The notes under the pieces: model-generated
The model's input: only the letters and a program-made list of their open reading frames with translations
Databases searched by the model: none
Told to the model about the DNA's origin: nothing
Assembly: GCA_002359465.1 (NCBI GenBank)
Contig: DENA01000031.1
Coordinates: 9,944-26,810 of the forward strand
DNA length: 16,867 bases
Reading direction: 5' to 3'
DNA from: Ruminococcaceae bacterium UBA2656
Lineage (GTDB): Bacteria; Bacillota; Clostridia; Oscillospirales; Acutalibacteraceae
Program-made: the position numbers and the translations under genes
Shown here: in pieces, positions 1 to 8,208 of the stretch
Position numbering within the stretch: the stretch's first letter is position 1
Layout: every line of letters starts with the position of its first letter

Positions 1-1889
1 CACTCCAGACTGCCCTCGCCGTCCAGAACGACGACCTCGACGTCCAGAACCGCGCCGCCGACGCCCGTCCACGCAAGGCCGCGCACTAAGCCCACCTCGT
101 CCGCTTTTTCAATGGAGTCGGGCTTGAACTTTTCAGGGCCAAGAAGCGCTTCGAGCGCGCCAGCCTTGAGACGGACGGACTTGCACTCGCCGTCCGCTAT
201 TTTCCGCGCCGTTTTGCGGCAAACAGAGCCAAGCTCGCGCTCAAGATTGCGGACGCCGGACTCACGCGTATAGCCCGAAATGAGCGCGCGCATGGCGTCG
301 TCGCTCATGGAGAGCTGCGAGGCCGTTAGCCCATGCTTTTTGCGCTGCTTCGGAAACAGATGCGTCTTTGCAATTTGAAGCTTTTCCTCGTCCGTGTAGC
401 TCGAAAGCTCAATGACCTCCATGCGGTCCAAAAGGGCGCGAGGGATTGTCTCCGTCGTGTTCGCGGTCGTTATGAAAAGCGTGTTGGAAAGGTCGAAGGG
501 CAGCTCCAGATAGTGATCGCGGAACGAGTGGTTCTGCTCCACGTCCAGCGCCTCCAAAAGCGCCGCAGAAGGGTCGCCGCGGTAGTCGCCCGCGAGTTTG
601 TCAATCTCGTCCAAAAGCATGAGGGGATTGGACGTTCCCGCCTGTTCGATGCCAGCGATAATGCGGCCCGGCATGGCCCCAACATAGGTCTTTCGGTGGC
701 CGCGAATTTCGGCCTCGTCATGGATGCCGCCCAAAGAGATGCGGGCGAGCTTTCTATTTGTCGCGCGGGCAATGGACATGGCGATGCTCGTTTTGCCGGT
801 GCCCGGGGGGCCGACAAGGCACAAAACGGTACCCTTGAGCTCCGGCGCGAGCTGCTTCACTGCCAGATATTCGATGATGCGGTCCTTGACCTTCTCTAAG
901 CCGAAATGGTCATCGTCCAACATCTTTCTGGCGCGAGCAATATCGATGCATTCCTTTGTATTTTTGTTCCAGGGAAGCGCAATGCAGGTATCGAGATAGC
1001 TGTGCAGAAGCGCACTCTCCGAGGTTCCGGCGGGCTGCTTCATCATGCGCGAAAGCTCTTTCATGAGCTTTTCGCGAATCTCCTGCGGGAGGTGCAGCGC
1101 TTCAATTTTTTTGCGGTATTCCTGATATTCCTCATAGCTGTCGTCGCTCTCGCCAAGCTCGGACTGGATGACCTTCATCTGCTCGCGGAGGAAAAATTCC
1201 TTCTGCGATTTCGACATTTGCTCCTGCGTGCGCTCGTTCAGATCCTGCTCGATGGACATGACGGCGATCTCGCGCGCGAGAAAGCGGTTCAAAAGCTGGA
1301 TGCGGGAAAGCGGCTTAAATTCTTCCAGAAGGGCCTGCTTTTTTTCGGGTTTCATATAGATGTTCTGCGCGATGAAATCCGCAATATAACCGGGATCGTC
1401 CGAGTCAGCGATTTTCGCGATAATCTCTGGCGGGAGCGCGCCAAATAAATGGACGTATTCGTCAAACAACGACAGGCATTGGCGAATCAGAGCCTCAGCC
1501 CGCGCGGAGGAAAATTTTGTTTCGCTCTCAACTGGCTGAATGGATGCAAAGTCCAGCTTTTCCTGCGCGTCGAATCGAAGCATCCTTGCGCGCTGCCCGC
1601 CCTCTATGAGGACGCGCACACCGTCCGTTCCCGGAATGCGCAGAAGCTGCTTGATCCGGCAGAGCGTGCCGATGTCGTAGAGATCCTTTCGCGCGGGAAC
1701 TTCTTGCGAAATCTCGCGTTGGGCAATAACAAAAACGGTGCGGTCACCATCCAGCGCCGTGTTGAGGGCGGCGACAGAGCGCTCGCGGATAACGTCAAAA
1801 TTTATAAGCATTCCGGGAAAAACGGAAAGGCCCCGCATGGGCAGCAGCGGGTAGATCTTTTCGGTTTCCAGAAGCAATACTTCGTTCAT
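1..1889 (-). CDS. lon: Lon (LonA-type) ATP-dependent protease, 3' end cut by window edge
   Basis: Cytoplasmic AAA+ serine protease that unfolds and degrades damaged and regulatory proteins. I translated the reverse strand and the frame is open from ATG 1889 to the edge, giving 629 codons against roughly 780-810 for the family. Visible in order: the N-terminal substrate-binding LON domain (start MNEVLLLETEKIYPLLPMRG), a coiled-coil linker, Walker A GPPGTGKT at residues 360-367, Walker B with D427-E428 (LLDEID), then the start of the protease domain (LAWTGVGGAVLD). The catalytic Ser-Lys dyad lies beyond the window. The start is preceded by AAGGAGG at good spacing. It follows clpX, but a terminator lies between them and I see no convincing sigma-A promoter in the short gap, so expression may rely on read-through or an unseen promoter. 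Base composition is clearly GC-richer than in tig. Confidence 0.97.
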   Translation of the reverse strand, partial: MNEVLLLETEKIYPLLPMRGLSVFPGMLINFDVIRERSVAALNTALDGDRTVFVIAQREISQEVPARKDLYDIGTLCRIKQLLRIPGTDGVRVLIEGGQRARMLRFDAQEKLDFASIQPVESETKFSSARAEALIRQCLSLFDEYVHLFGALPPEIIAKIADSDDPGYIADFIAQNIYMKPEKKQALLEEFKPLSRIQLLNRFLAREIAVMSIEQDLNERTQEQMSKSQKEFFLREQMKVIQSELGESDDSYEEYQEYRKKIEALHLPQEIREKLMKELSRMMKQPAGTSESALLHSYLDTCIALPWNKNTKECIDIARARKMLDDDHFGLEKVKDRIIEYLAVKQLAPELKGTVLCLVGPPGTGKTSIAMSIARATNRKLARISLGGIHDEAEIRGHRKTYVGAMPGRIIAGIEQAGTSNPLMLLDEIDKLAGDYRGDPSAALLEALDVEQNHSFRDHYLELPFDLSNTLFITTANTTETIPRALLDRMEVIELSSYTDEEKLQIAKTHLFPKQRKKHGLTASQLSMSDDAMRALISGYTRESGVRNLERELGSVCRKTARKIADGECKSVRLKAGALEALLGPEKFKPDSIEKADEVGLVRGLAWTGVGGAVLDVEVVVLDGEGSLE

Positions 1890-1954
1890 AGGGTCCCTCC
1901 TTATGAGGTATTAGCTTGGTGGGATCGGGAAAACGCCGGTCTCGCCGGGTTATT

Positions 1955-1985
1955 AAAAAGCCGCACGCAAAGTGCGGCTTTTTTT
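1955..1985 (-). terminator. Rho-independent terminator between clpX and lon, probably bidirectional
   Basis: A 12-bp perfect stem (1955-1966 with 1972-1983, core GCCGCAC/GTGCGGC) encloses a 5-nt loop. It is flanked by A and T runs on both sides, so it can end transcription in either direction. On the minus strand it follows the clpX stop by about 27 bp and should end the tig-clpP-clpX transcript before lon. A shorter GC hairpin (1989-2002) sits just upstream but lacks a T-run on the minus strand. Confidence 0.85.
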
Positions 1986-2011
1986 GACGGCGGAAAGCCG
2001 CCTTGCTTTTG

Positions 2012-3301
2012 TTACTGCGCGGAGGCGTCCGGCAGTTGCTCGCACTTGCGGTGAACAAGAGGCGAGGTACCGTTTTTGACGCATTCCGCCGTGATAACGA
2101 CCTGCGTAATGGTGGGGTCCGACGGGACTTCAAACATGATGTCCGTCATGATACCCTCCATGACGCTGCGCAGACCGCGCGCACCGATCTCCATTTCAAT
2201 GGCTTTGTCGGCAATGGCGCCGAGTGCCGCTTCTTCGAAGACCAGCTCCACCTCGTCGTAGCCCAAAAGAGCCTCGTACTGGCGGGTAAGCGCATTTTTC
2301 GGTTCCTGCAAAATCTGGATAAGGTCCTCTCTTTTCAGGGAGTTCAGGGGAACGATGACTGGCAAACGACCAATCAGCTCGGGAATAATGCCGAACTTTA
2401 AAAGGTCGTGGGACTGGACGTTTTGCATAAGTTCGCCTGTATCGCGTTCCGTTTTGCTCTTGATCTCCGCACCGAAGCCCATGCTGCGCCGGTCGAGACG
2501 GTTTTCGATGATTTTGTCGATGCCGTCGAAAGCGCCGCCGCAGATAAAAAGGATATTCGTTGTGTCAACCTTGATGAATTCCTGATGTGGATGCTTGCGC
2601 CCCCCTTGAGGCGGGACGTTTGCGATCGTGCCCTCCAGAATTTTCAGCAACGCCTGCTGTACACCCTCGCCAGAGACGTCGCGCGTGATGGAGGTGTTCT
2701 CGCTTTTGCGGGAAATTTTGTCCATCTCATCAATATAGATGATGCCGCGCTCGGCCTTCTCAACGTCGAAGTCCGCCGCCTGCAAAAGCCGGAGCAGAAT
2801 GTTTTCGACGTCCTCGCCGACATAGCCGGCTTCAGTGAGCGTTGTCGCGTCCGCAATGGCAAAGGGAACATCCAGAACCCGCGCGAGTGTCTGGGCAAAA
2901 AGCGTCTTGCCGCTGCCCGTCGGGCCGATCAGGAGAATGTTACTCTTTTGGAGATCGACGTCGCCGTTGTCCCCGTAGAGAACACGCTTGTAGTGGTTGT
3001 AGACTGCCACCGACAGAGCAACCTTGGCCCTGTCCTGGCCGATGATATAATCGTCAAGTATTTTCTTAATGTCGGCTTGACGCGGAAGCTCCTCCGTGTT
3101 CAAGCCGAAATCGGGAGTGCCGGGTTTCTGGGGAGCGGCGCCGCGCTGTGCATCGTAGCCCTCGTCGATAATGCTCATGCAAAGGCGGACGCATTCGTCA
3201 CAGATATAGGAGCCGTTTCCGGCGATGAGACGGTCTACCATTGACTGGGGCTTGCCGCAGAAGCTACAGCGGATATTTTTACTATCTTCAAATTTAGACA
3301 T
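2012..3301 (-). CDS. clpX: ClpX, ATP-dependent unfoldase subunit of ClpXP
   Basis: AAA+ unfoldase that recognises substrates and threads them into ClpP. 429 aa, normal length. Domains: N-terminal C4 zinc-binding domain with C12, C15, C34 and C37; Walker A GPTGSGKT at 126-133; pore loop GYVG at 159-162; Walker B with D191-E192; sensor 2 near GARGLRS. The ClpP-docking loop reads MGF rather than the textbook IGF (RRSMGFGAE), a conservative change. I chose ATG 3301 because the protein then begins MSKFEDSK like other ClpX proteins. A TTG six codons upstream (3319) has no ribosome binding site. The site before ATG 3301 is itself weak (ACGGGG), so translation may depend partly on clpP upstream, 41 bp away. 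Downstream is a terminator, then lon. Confidence 0.98.
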   Translation of the reverse strand: MSKFEDSKNIRCSFCGKPQSMVDRLIAGNGSYICDECVRLCMSIIDEGYDAQRGAAPQKPGTPDFGLNTEELPRQADIKKILDDYIIGQDRAKVALSVAVYNHYKRVLYGDNGDVDLQKSNILLIGPTGSGKTLFAQTLARVLDVPFAIADATTLTEAGYVGEDVENILLRLLQAADFDVEKAERGIIYIDEMDKISRKSENTSITRDVSGEGVQQALLKILEGTIANVPPQGGRKHPHQEFIKVDTTNILFICGGAFDGIDKIIENRLDRRSMGFGAEIKSKTERDTGELMQNVQSHDLLKFGIIPELIGRLPVIVPLNSLKREDLIQILQEPKNALTRQYEALLGYDEVELVFEEAALGAIADKAIEMEIGARGLRSVMEGIMTDIMFEVPSDPTITQVVITAECVKNGTSPLVHRKCEQLPDASAQ

Positions 3302-3342
3302 AATTACCCCGTAATTCAAAAGGATGGGCGCTCAAACAATGC

Positions 3343-3924
3343 TTAGCGCTTGGCGATGACCTTGTCGATAAGGCCGTATTCGCAAGCGGCTTCGGCGGTC
3401 ATGAAGTTGTCGCGCTCGGTATCGACCGCGATCTGCTCGATGGGCTTGCCGGTGTTTTCCGCGAGGATGCGGTTTAACTTCTCGCGGGTGTGCAGCATCC
3501 ATTCTGCCTGAATCTTGATATCCGACGCCTGCCCCTGCGTTCCGCCGGAGGGCTGGTGGATCATGATCTCCGCGTTCGGCAACGCAAGCCGTTTGCCCTT
3601 TGCCCCGCTCGAAAGCAGGAAAGCACCCATGGAAGCTGCGAGTCCAACGCAAATTGTAGATACGTCGCACTTGATATACTGCATCGTGTCATAAATAGCC
3701 AAACCCGCGGTTACGGAGCCGCCCGGACTGTTGATATAAAGGCTGATATCCTTTGCCGGATCCTGGCCTTCCAGATATAAAAGCTGGGCAACCACCAGAC
3801 TGGATGTGGTGTCGTTGACCTCTTCCGTAAGCATTATAATTCTGTCATTCAGCAAACGGGAAAAAATATCATAGGAACGTTCTCCCCTGTTTGTCTGCTC
3901 AATAACATATGGGACTAAACTCAT
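3343..3924 (-). CDS. clpP: ClpP, ATP-dependent Clp protease proteolytic subunit
   Basis: Serine peptidase that forms the tetradecameric chamber of ClpXP. 193 aa, the usual length. The catalytic triad is complete: S98 in [10 protein letters not shown]123 in MIHQPSGG and D172 in ERDNFM. The N-terminus ([20 protein letters not shown]) matches the mature axial-loop region with almost no propeptide. ATG 3924 is chosen because GGAGGT lies 8 nt upstream and the family alignment begins there; the frame is open further upstream but that extension is basic and unlike ClpP. It lies between tig (58 bp upstream) and clpX (41 bp downstream), the usual operon order in Firmicutes. No promoter or terminator was seen in either gap, so all three genes are probably co-transcribed. 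Confidence 0.98.
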   Translation of the reverse strand: MSLVPYVIEQTNRGERSYDIFSRLLNDRIIMLTEEVNDTTSSLVVAQLLYLEGQDPAKDISLYINSPGGSVTAGLAIYDTMQYIKCDVSTICVGLAASMGAFLLSSGAKGKRLALPNAEIMIHQPSGGTQGQASDIKIQAEWMLHTREKLNRILAENTGKPIEQIAVDTERDNFMTAEAACEYGLIDKVIAKR

Positions 3925-3982
3925 TATTGCGTACCTCCAATAAAACAAACAATAAAATAATAATTGGCAGGATGGACTTTTC

Positions 3983-5302
3983 TTATTCAGCTGTTTTCGC
4001 TGTTTCAGCGGTTTCTTCCGCTTCCGTGACAACCGCGCTGTCACGAACCAGATTTATGGCTTTTTCAACGGAGATATCCTTTGTTAATTCTTCTTTAGGA
4101 ATAAAGGTTTTTACCTTTTCAACGTCAATCTCATAGCTTTTTGCAAGCTTTGCAAACTCTTCTTCAATTTCTTCGTCAGTAGGATGAATTTCTTCCAGAC
4201 TTGCAATCTTTTCAAGCGCCAGACGAACCTTTACTGCACGTTCAGCCTGCGGCTGGAACTGTTTGCGAATGGAATCCTTGTCCATACCCGTATACTTCAG
4301 GTATGTATCGAGGTTCAGTCCCTGTGACTGAAGACGATACCCGAATTCACGGATATCTTCATTGATTTTATTTTCATACATCGCCTGGGGAATTTCAGCT
4401 TTCAGATTTTCCACCAGTTTATCAATCAACTGGTTTTCCACATCGTCCTTCACTCTTTTTTCCTGAGCGTCCGCCAGTTTGGCTTTAATATCTTCTTTAT
4501 ACTGATCGAGTGAATCAAAATCGCTGACATCCTTGACAAAATCGTCGTCTACTTCCGGCAGCTCTTTCATTTTAATTTCGTGCAACTTAATTTTAAAGAC
4601 AGCATCTTTGTCGGCCAGATCCGCCGCCTGATAATCAGCCGGGAATTTTACGTTAATGTTAAATTCGTCTCCGGTCTTGTGCCCTACAACCTGCTCTTCA
4701 AAACCGGGAATGAACTGGCCGGCGCCGAGAGTCAGGCTGTAATTCTCAGCTTTTCCGCCTTCAAAAGCGACGCCGTCGACGGAACCGTCAAAATCAATAA
4801 CGGCAATGTCACCGTCCTGAGCCGCCCTGTCTTCCACGGTAACCATTCTGGAATTGCGTTCCTGAACTTTTTTAATTTCCGCCTGAATATCCTCATCGGT
4901 CACTTTTACCGGCTTTTTTGTTGCGGTAAAGCCCTTGTAATTATCAATTTCCACTTCCGGTTTTGTCGTAATGGTTGCTTTAAAAACAACGCCTTCTTTG
5001 CCGGCGGAAATTAAATCAAAGTCAATTTTGTCCTCTATCAGCTCAAGCTTAGCCTCGTTTACGGCTGCGTCCAGCGCGTCTGGGTAAACGGCATTGATCG
5101 CATCCTCATAAAATACCTGCTCGCCGTAATATTTCTCAACAAAAGCACGCGGAGCTTTGCCCTTGCGGGAACCGGGAATCGCTATTTTCTTGTTTTCTTT
5201 ATGATATGCCTGATCAAGCGCTTTTTCAAATATAGCAGCATCTACTGCAACCTCAAGCTGGTAGCGGTTTGTATCAACCTTATTGGACGATTTTAAACTC
5301 AT
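3983..5302 (-). CDS. tig: Trigger factor, ribosome-associated chaperone and prolyl isomerase
   Basis: Binds the ribosome exit tunnel and shields nascent chains. 439 aa, normal length. Order: N-terminal ribosome-binding domain with the signature region [18 protein letters not shown] (residues 43-60), an FKBP-type PPIase domain (about 150-245, from [11 protein letters not shown]), and a helical C-terminal chaperone domain with an acidic/Ala/Thr tail. The ribosome-binding loop reads GSRK where the family consensus is GFRK, so the aromatic residue is replaced by S45. ATG 5302 is chosen because GGAGG is 8 nt upstream; a TTG at 5320 lies at that site itself and is rejected. An extended -10 promoter lies 38 bp upstream. 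The gene is markedly AT-richer than clpX and lon (my hand-sampled lines average near 43% versus 57% GC). Confidence 0.98.
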   Translation of the reverse strand: MSLKSSNKVDTNRYQLEVAVDAAIFEKALDQAYHKENKKIAIPGSRKGKAPRAFVEKYYGEQVFYEDAINAVYPDALDAAVNEAKLELIEDKIDFDLISAGKEGVVFKATITTKPEVEIDNYKGFTATKKPVKVTDEDIQAEIKKVQERNSRMVTVEDRAAQDGDIAVIDFDGSVDGVAFEGGKAENYSLTLGAGQFIPGFEEQVVGHKTGDEFNINVKFPADYQAADLADKDAVFKIKLHEIKMKELPEVDDDFVKDVSDFDSLDQYKEDIKAKLADAQEKRVKDDVENQLIDKLVENLKAEIPQAMYENKINEDIREFGYRLQSQGLNLDTYLKYTGMDKDSIRKQFQPQAERAVKVRLALEKIASLEEIHPTDEEIEEEFAKLAKSYEIDVEKVKTFIPKEELTKDISVEKAINLVRDSAVVTEAEETAETAKTAE

Positions 5303-5339
5303 TATTACTTCCTCCTGCAATTTGCAAATTATCTAAATT

Positions 5340-5368
5340 ATTATAGCACATGAAAAATAAATATTCTA
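5340..5368 (-). promoter_or_regulatory. Extended -10 sigma-A promoter for tig-clpP-clpX
   Basis: On the minus strand a perfect TATAAT (5340-5345) is preceded by TGC, giving an extended -10 element TGCTATAAT. A weak -35 (TAGAAT, 5363-5368) lies 17 bp upstream. The predicted start near 5333 gives a leader of about 30 nt ending in the GGAGG of tig. An 8-bp direct repeat (see findings) overlaps the -35 region. Confidence 0.65.
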
Positions 5369-5396
5369 TATATAAGCTAAAATATTCAAAAATTGT

Positions 5397-6086
5397 TCAT
5401 TTCACTAAGATTGGCATGAAGTTCAGGTAGTCGCAGGAAATCAGAACCATTTTGATTCCGCCATACGAGCCGGTAACCGCCCGGCGGGATGCCTGACTTC
5501 CGTGAATATGCCCGAAATAGCACTCTGTGATCCCGCGCGATTTTAAGACGCCGAGGATCTCTTTACACTCTGCTCCGTCGTAGACCGGCGGGTAGTGCAA
5601 AAATACAACCGGCCGCACACCCGTCTTCTCCGCTTCGTCAATCGAGGCGTTCAGACGACCGACCTCGCGGTTGACAATCTTGATATCCTCCGCCGTTTCG
5701 GAATTGTAAAGCCACCCGCGCGTGCCGCAAACCGCGATATCGCCTACGGCGACCGCGTTATTATGAATAATGCTGATGGTGTCCAACCCGTGCAGCCTTA
5801 AAAAATCATCAATCTTCTTTTTGGTGGTCCACCAGTAGTCATGGTTGCCCTTCAGGATCAGCTTTTGGCCGGGCAGAGAATGGATAAACTGAAAATCCTC
5901 CAGTGTTTCCTCAAGCTTCATCGCCCATGAAATATCCCCGGCAATCACAACGGTGTCATCCTCGCCGACCACTGCCCTCCAGTTTTTTTCAAGGCGGGCG
6001 GTGTAGTCCCGCCAGCCTTCGAATACATCCATCGGTTTGTCGCAGCCAAGCGACAGGTGCAGGTCTGCAATAGCAAATAGTGACAT
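5397..6086 (-). CDS. Calcineurin-like metallophosphoesterase (COG1768-type)
   Basis: Predicted cytoplasmic di-metal phosphohydrolase; the substrate is unknown. 229 aa. All metal-binding motifs of the family are present: D8-x-H10 (ADLHLS), G50-D51 (IAGDISW), GNHD at 80-83 followed by YWW, H164 (FLHYPP) and GHIH at 192-195. There is no signal peptide or membrane segment. The start ATG 6086 has GAGAGGG a few bases upstream and lies 11 bp after the thrC stop, so the two genes are likely one transcript. Operon placement with thrC does not by itself imply a role in threonine synthesis. No hairpin terminator is visible before the tig promoter, so some read-through into tig is possible. Confidence 0.92.
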   Translation of the reverse strand: MSLFAIADLHLSLGCDKPMDVFEGWRDYTARLEKNWRAVVGEDDTVVIAGDISWAMKLEETLEDFQFIHSLPGQKLILKGNHDYWWTTKKKIDDFLRLHGLDTISIIHNNAVAVGDIAVCGTRGWLYNSETAEDIKIVNREVGRLNASIDEAEKTGVRPVVFLHYPPVYDGAECKEILGVLKSRGITECYFGHIHGSQASRRAVTGSYGGIKMVLISCDYLNFMPILVK

Positions 6087-6097
6087 GTGACCCTCTC

Positions 6098-7621
6098 TCA
6101 GACAGTATACTGGATGCCAGCTGTTTTCAGCACAGCTTCACCCATTTTATCTTTGGAGCAAATATCGTTAAACCGGACTTTTTTTGACTCAAGTTCCGCA
6201 ATCGGAGCCGGAACCGGAGTCCCCGTTGCGGCTGAAAGCTCATGAATTTTCTCAAATTCGGACCCGTCTGCCCGGTAACTGTCTGAAACGGCGCTTAACA
6301 CGCTGTCGGCAAATTTATAGGGGCTGGCCGTGGAAACAACGATTGCCGGTGTTTCCGCGTCATCAGTCATTTCGACGTATTGATGATATACATTGAGTGC
6401 GACTGCGGTATGGGTGTCGCAGAGATAATTTTCCGAATGATATACCTGTTTGATGGTTTCCCTGGTTGCAGCATCGTCACAGAAACCCGCGTAGAATATC
6501 CTGTGGAGCTGATTGAGAATATCTTCGCCGACCTGGTATTTTCCGGCTGACGCAAGCTCCTTCATCCACTTGGCCACACGAACGCTGTCGTTTCCGGTAA
6601 GGTCGTACAGCAGCCGTTCCAAATTGCTGGAAACCAAAATATCCATGGACGGAGAGATTGTAGTGTGAAAATCCCTGTTGCGGTTATAAACGCCCGTATT
6701 CAGAAAATCGGTGAGTACATTATTGGCATTTGATGCGCAGATCAGCTTTTTTACAGGCAGACCCATTTTCCCGGCGTAGTAAGCGGCAAGGATATTTCCG
6801 AAATTCCCTGTCGGCACCACGATATTGACTTTTTCTCCCTCATGGTCTATTTTCCCGTTTGCCATCAGGTCGCAGTATGCGGAAAAATAATAGACAATCT
6901 GTGGTAAAAGCCTGCCCCAGTTGATGGAATTCGCACTGGAGAACATAATATTGTTCTGTTCAAGAAGGCAATTGATTTCAGGATCGGTAAAAATTTTTTT
7001 CACGCCGGTCTGGGCATCGTCAAAATTACCTTCAATGGCGCAGACCGCCACATTGTTTCCTTCCTGAGTATTCATCTGGCGTTTCTGCATGGGGCTGACG
7101 CCGTTTTCCGGGTAAAACACCTGAATACGTGTCCCGTCAACATCTTTAAAGCCTTCAAGAGCCGCTTTGCCCGTGTCGCCTGAAGTGGCGACCAAAATCA
7201 AAGCGGTTTTGGAAGAATGGATTTTTTTAAGCGATTTTGTCAGAAGATGCGGCAAAAGCTGCAGAGCCATATCCTTAAACGCGCAGGTCGGACCGTGCCA
7301 CAGTTCCAGCAGGTACATGCTTATTTTGCCGTTTTGAAGATAAGACATCGGCGCCGGCATGTCCCGGTCAAATCTGCCGCCGGTATAAGCAGCTGTAACG
7401 CATTCCGTAATTTCTTCAGAAGTGAAGTCGGAAAGAAAAGTTTTTAAAATGCGGACTGCCCGCTCAGTGTAGCTGCAGTGCTGCAGTTCAAGCAAATCCG
7501 AATAGGAAAAATGCGGCAGGTTTTCGGGAACAAAAAGCCCGCCTTCCCCGCTGATGCCCTGCGCGATTGCCTGCGCAGGGGAAACGCTGACGCTGCTGTC
7601 TCTTGTGGATTTATAATTCAA
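6098..7621 (-). CDS. thrC: Threonine synthase
   Basis: PLP enzyme converting O-phosphohomoserine to threonine and phosphate, the last step of threonine synthesis. 507 aa, matching the long (E. coli/yeast-like) class rather than the shorter Bacillus class. Visible: N-terminal NYKSTRD and GISGEGGLFVP, the HGPTCAFKDMALQ motif with K116 as the PLP lysine, and the phosphate-binding VATSGDTGKAA loop. The start is a TTG at 7621: AAGGGGG lies about 7 nt upstream and the family N-terminus (M-x-Y-x-STR) begins exactly there. An extended -10 promoter is about 33 bp upstream and the metallophosphoesterase follows after 11 bp. No T-box or attenuator was seen in the very short leader, so no threonine-responsive control is visible. 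Confidence 0.97.
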   Translation of the reverse strand: MNYKSTRDSSVSVSPAQAIAQGISGEGGLFVPENLPHFSYSDLLELQHCSYTERAVRILKTFLSDFTSEEITECVTAAYTGGRFDRDMPAPMSYLQNGKISMYLLELWHGPTCAFKDMALQLLPHLLTKSLKKIHSSKTALILVATSGDTGKAALEGFKDVDGTRIQVFYPENGVSPMQKRQMNTQEGNNVAVCAIEGNFDDAQTGVKKIFTDPEINCLLEQNNIMFSSANSINWGRLLPQIVYYFSAYCDLMANGKIDHEGEKVNIVVPTGNFGNILAAYYAGKMGLPVKKLICASNANNVLTDFLNTGVYNRNRDFHTTISPSMDILVSSNLERLLYDLTGNDSVRVAKWMKELASAGKYQVGEDILNQLHRIFYAGFCDDAATRETIKQVYHSENYLCDTHTAVALNVYHQYVEMTDDAETPAIVVSTASPYKFADSVLSAVSDSYRADGSEFEKIHELSAATGTPVPAPIAELESKKVRFNDICSKDKMGEAVLKTAGIQYTV

Positions 7622-7653
7622 GGTTTTTCCCCCTTCGCGTGATCTATGTCTTA

Positions 7654-7662
7654 ATCATATCA
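7654..7662 (-). promoter_or_regulatory. Candidate extended -10 promoter for thrC
   Basis: The minus strand reads TGATATGAT, an extended -10 element (TGn followed by TATGAT at 7654-7659), about 33 bp before the thrC start. No good -35 hexamer lies 16-18 bp upstream; a TTGATA just upstream is too close to serve. It lies immediately after the last codon of the decayed dipeptidase gene. Confidence 0.45.
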
Positions 7663-7671
7663 TACTTTCTA

Positions 7672-7840
7672 TCAAAGAGAAACAAAAAAATGATAGGCAT
7701 TATCAAATAATATCGAATCAACCAGAGTTTCACTGTAATTATGCCGAAGCATGATTTCGTCAAAATCACCCCCGACAGCAGGGCAGCTCTCCCCAATAAC
7801 ATTCGGAGATGGTATCACAGTGCAAATCAACATATCTCAA
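7672..7840 (-). pseudogene. Internally deleted M19 (membrane) dipeptidase gene remnant
   Basis: Two fragments of a dipeptidase can be read. The 5' fragment starts at TTG 7840, with GGAGGAG exactly 7 nt upstream and its start overlapping the yraN stop (TTGA). It reads [15 protein letters not shown], which carries the D-x-H-x-D metal motif that opens M19 dipeptidases, and then meets a stop at 7766-7768. The 3' fragment, in another frame, reads DEIMLRHNYSETLVDSILF followed by DNAYHFFVSL and stops at 7672. It resembles the C-terminal helices of Firmicute M19 enzymes (pattern ...YSE-LV-I--NA--FF). An intact enzyme has over 300 residues, so almost all of the catalytic barrel is gone. The assignment rests on recalled family motifs; the 5' end is more certain than the 3' end. 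Confidence 0.6.
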
Positions 7841-8208
7841 TGGAATTCTCCTCCGAAAAATGCGTTTTCAATATGTTCCACGGAAAGTACGGAAAACGGG
7901 TCCGCTGCCGTTACAATTCCAATCACGTCAAAACGCGGCTGGAGCGCCGTTTTGTTTGACTGCAAATAGAAAAGGGCGGTCTTTATAATTTTCTTTTGCT
8001 TTCCGGCCGTAACCGCTTCCAAGGGGCTGACTGTATAATGTTCGTCGCGTGTTTTCACCTCTGCGAAAACGATATATTCTTGGTTCTCGGCGATCAGGTC
8101 GATTTCCCCAAAGCGCGACCGATAATTGCGGGCGACAACCCGATATCCTTTTTTGGCAAGCAGCTGAGCGGCATAGTCTTCACCGATTTTTCCCGATGAA
8201 TTATTCAT
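7837..8208 (-). CDS. yraN: YraN / UPF0102 family nuclease-like protein
   Basis: Small protein of the UPF0102 family, which has a restriction-endonuclease-like fold; its cellular role is not settled. 123 aa, normal length. The signature is intact: E10 in [16 protein letters not shown] at 34-40 with D37, and FAEVKTR at 48-54 with E50 and K52, the residues expected for a PD-(D/E)xK metal site. Its ATG overlaps the end of rnhB by 8 bp (ATGAATAA), so translation is probably coupled, and a G-rich site precedes it. The yraN stop overlaps the start of the dipeptidase remnant. Position after rnhB is the common Clostridia arrangement and fits a link to nucleic acid maintenance, which remains inference. 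Confidence 0.93.
   Translation of the reverse strand: MNNSSGKIGEDYAAQLLAKKGYRVVARNYRSRFGEIDLIAENQEYIVFAEVKTRDEHYTVSPLEAVTAGKQKKIIKTALFYLQSNKTALQPRFDVIGIVTAADPFSVLSVEHIENAFFGGEFH

Noticed and set aside
1989..2002. Second GC hairpin (GGCGG-AAAG-CCGCC) between clpX and lon as a tandem terminator.
   Set aside because: On the minus strand it is not followed by a T-run; at most it assists the main terminator next to it.
333..2054. Three nearly end-to-end plus-strand reading frames (333-899, 906-1448, 1449-2054) antisense to lon.
   Set aside because: They are shadows of the GC-rich lon frame; the minus frame encodes an unbroken, clearly recognisable Lon and the plus frames show no known motif or consistent ribosome binding sites.
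2408..3244. A 278-codon plus-strand frame antisense to clpX.
   Set aside because: The opposite strand is an intact ClpX with every motif; the plus frame resembles nothing and is a by-product of codon bias.
3262..3319. TTG at 3319 as the clpX start.
   Set aside because: No binding site lies before it and the six added residues are not part of ClpX; ATG 3301 matches the family N-terminus.
7684..7705. Small hairpin TGATA-ATGCC-TATCA followed by a T-run, as a terminator before thrC.
   Set aside because: The stem is only 5 AT-rich pairs and lies inside the decayed C-terminal coding segment of the dipeptidase remnant (codons for DNAYHFF), so chance is a better explanation.
7741..7969. Two overlapping plus-strand frames of 72 codons near 7741-7969.
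   Set aside because: They oppose the end of yraN and the dipeptidase remnant, have no ribosome binding site and carry no recognisable motif.
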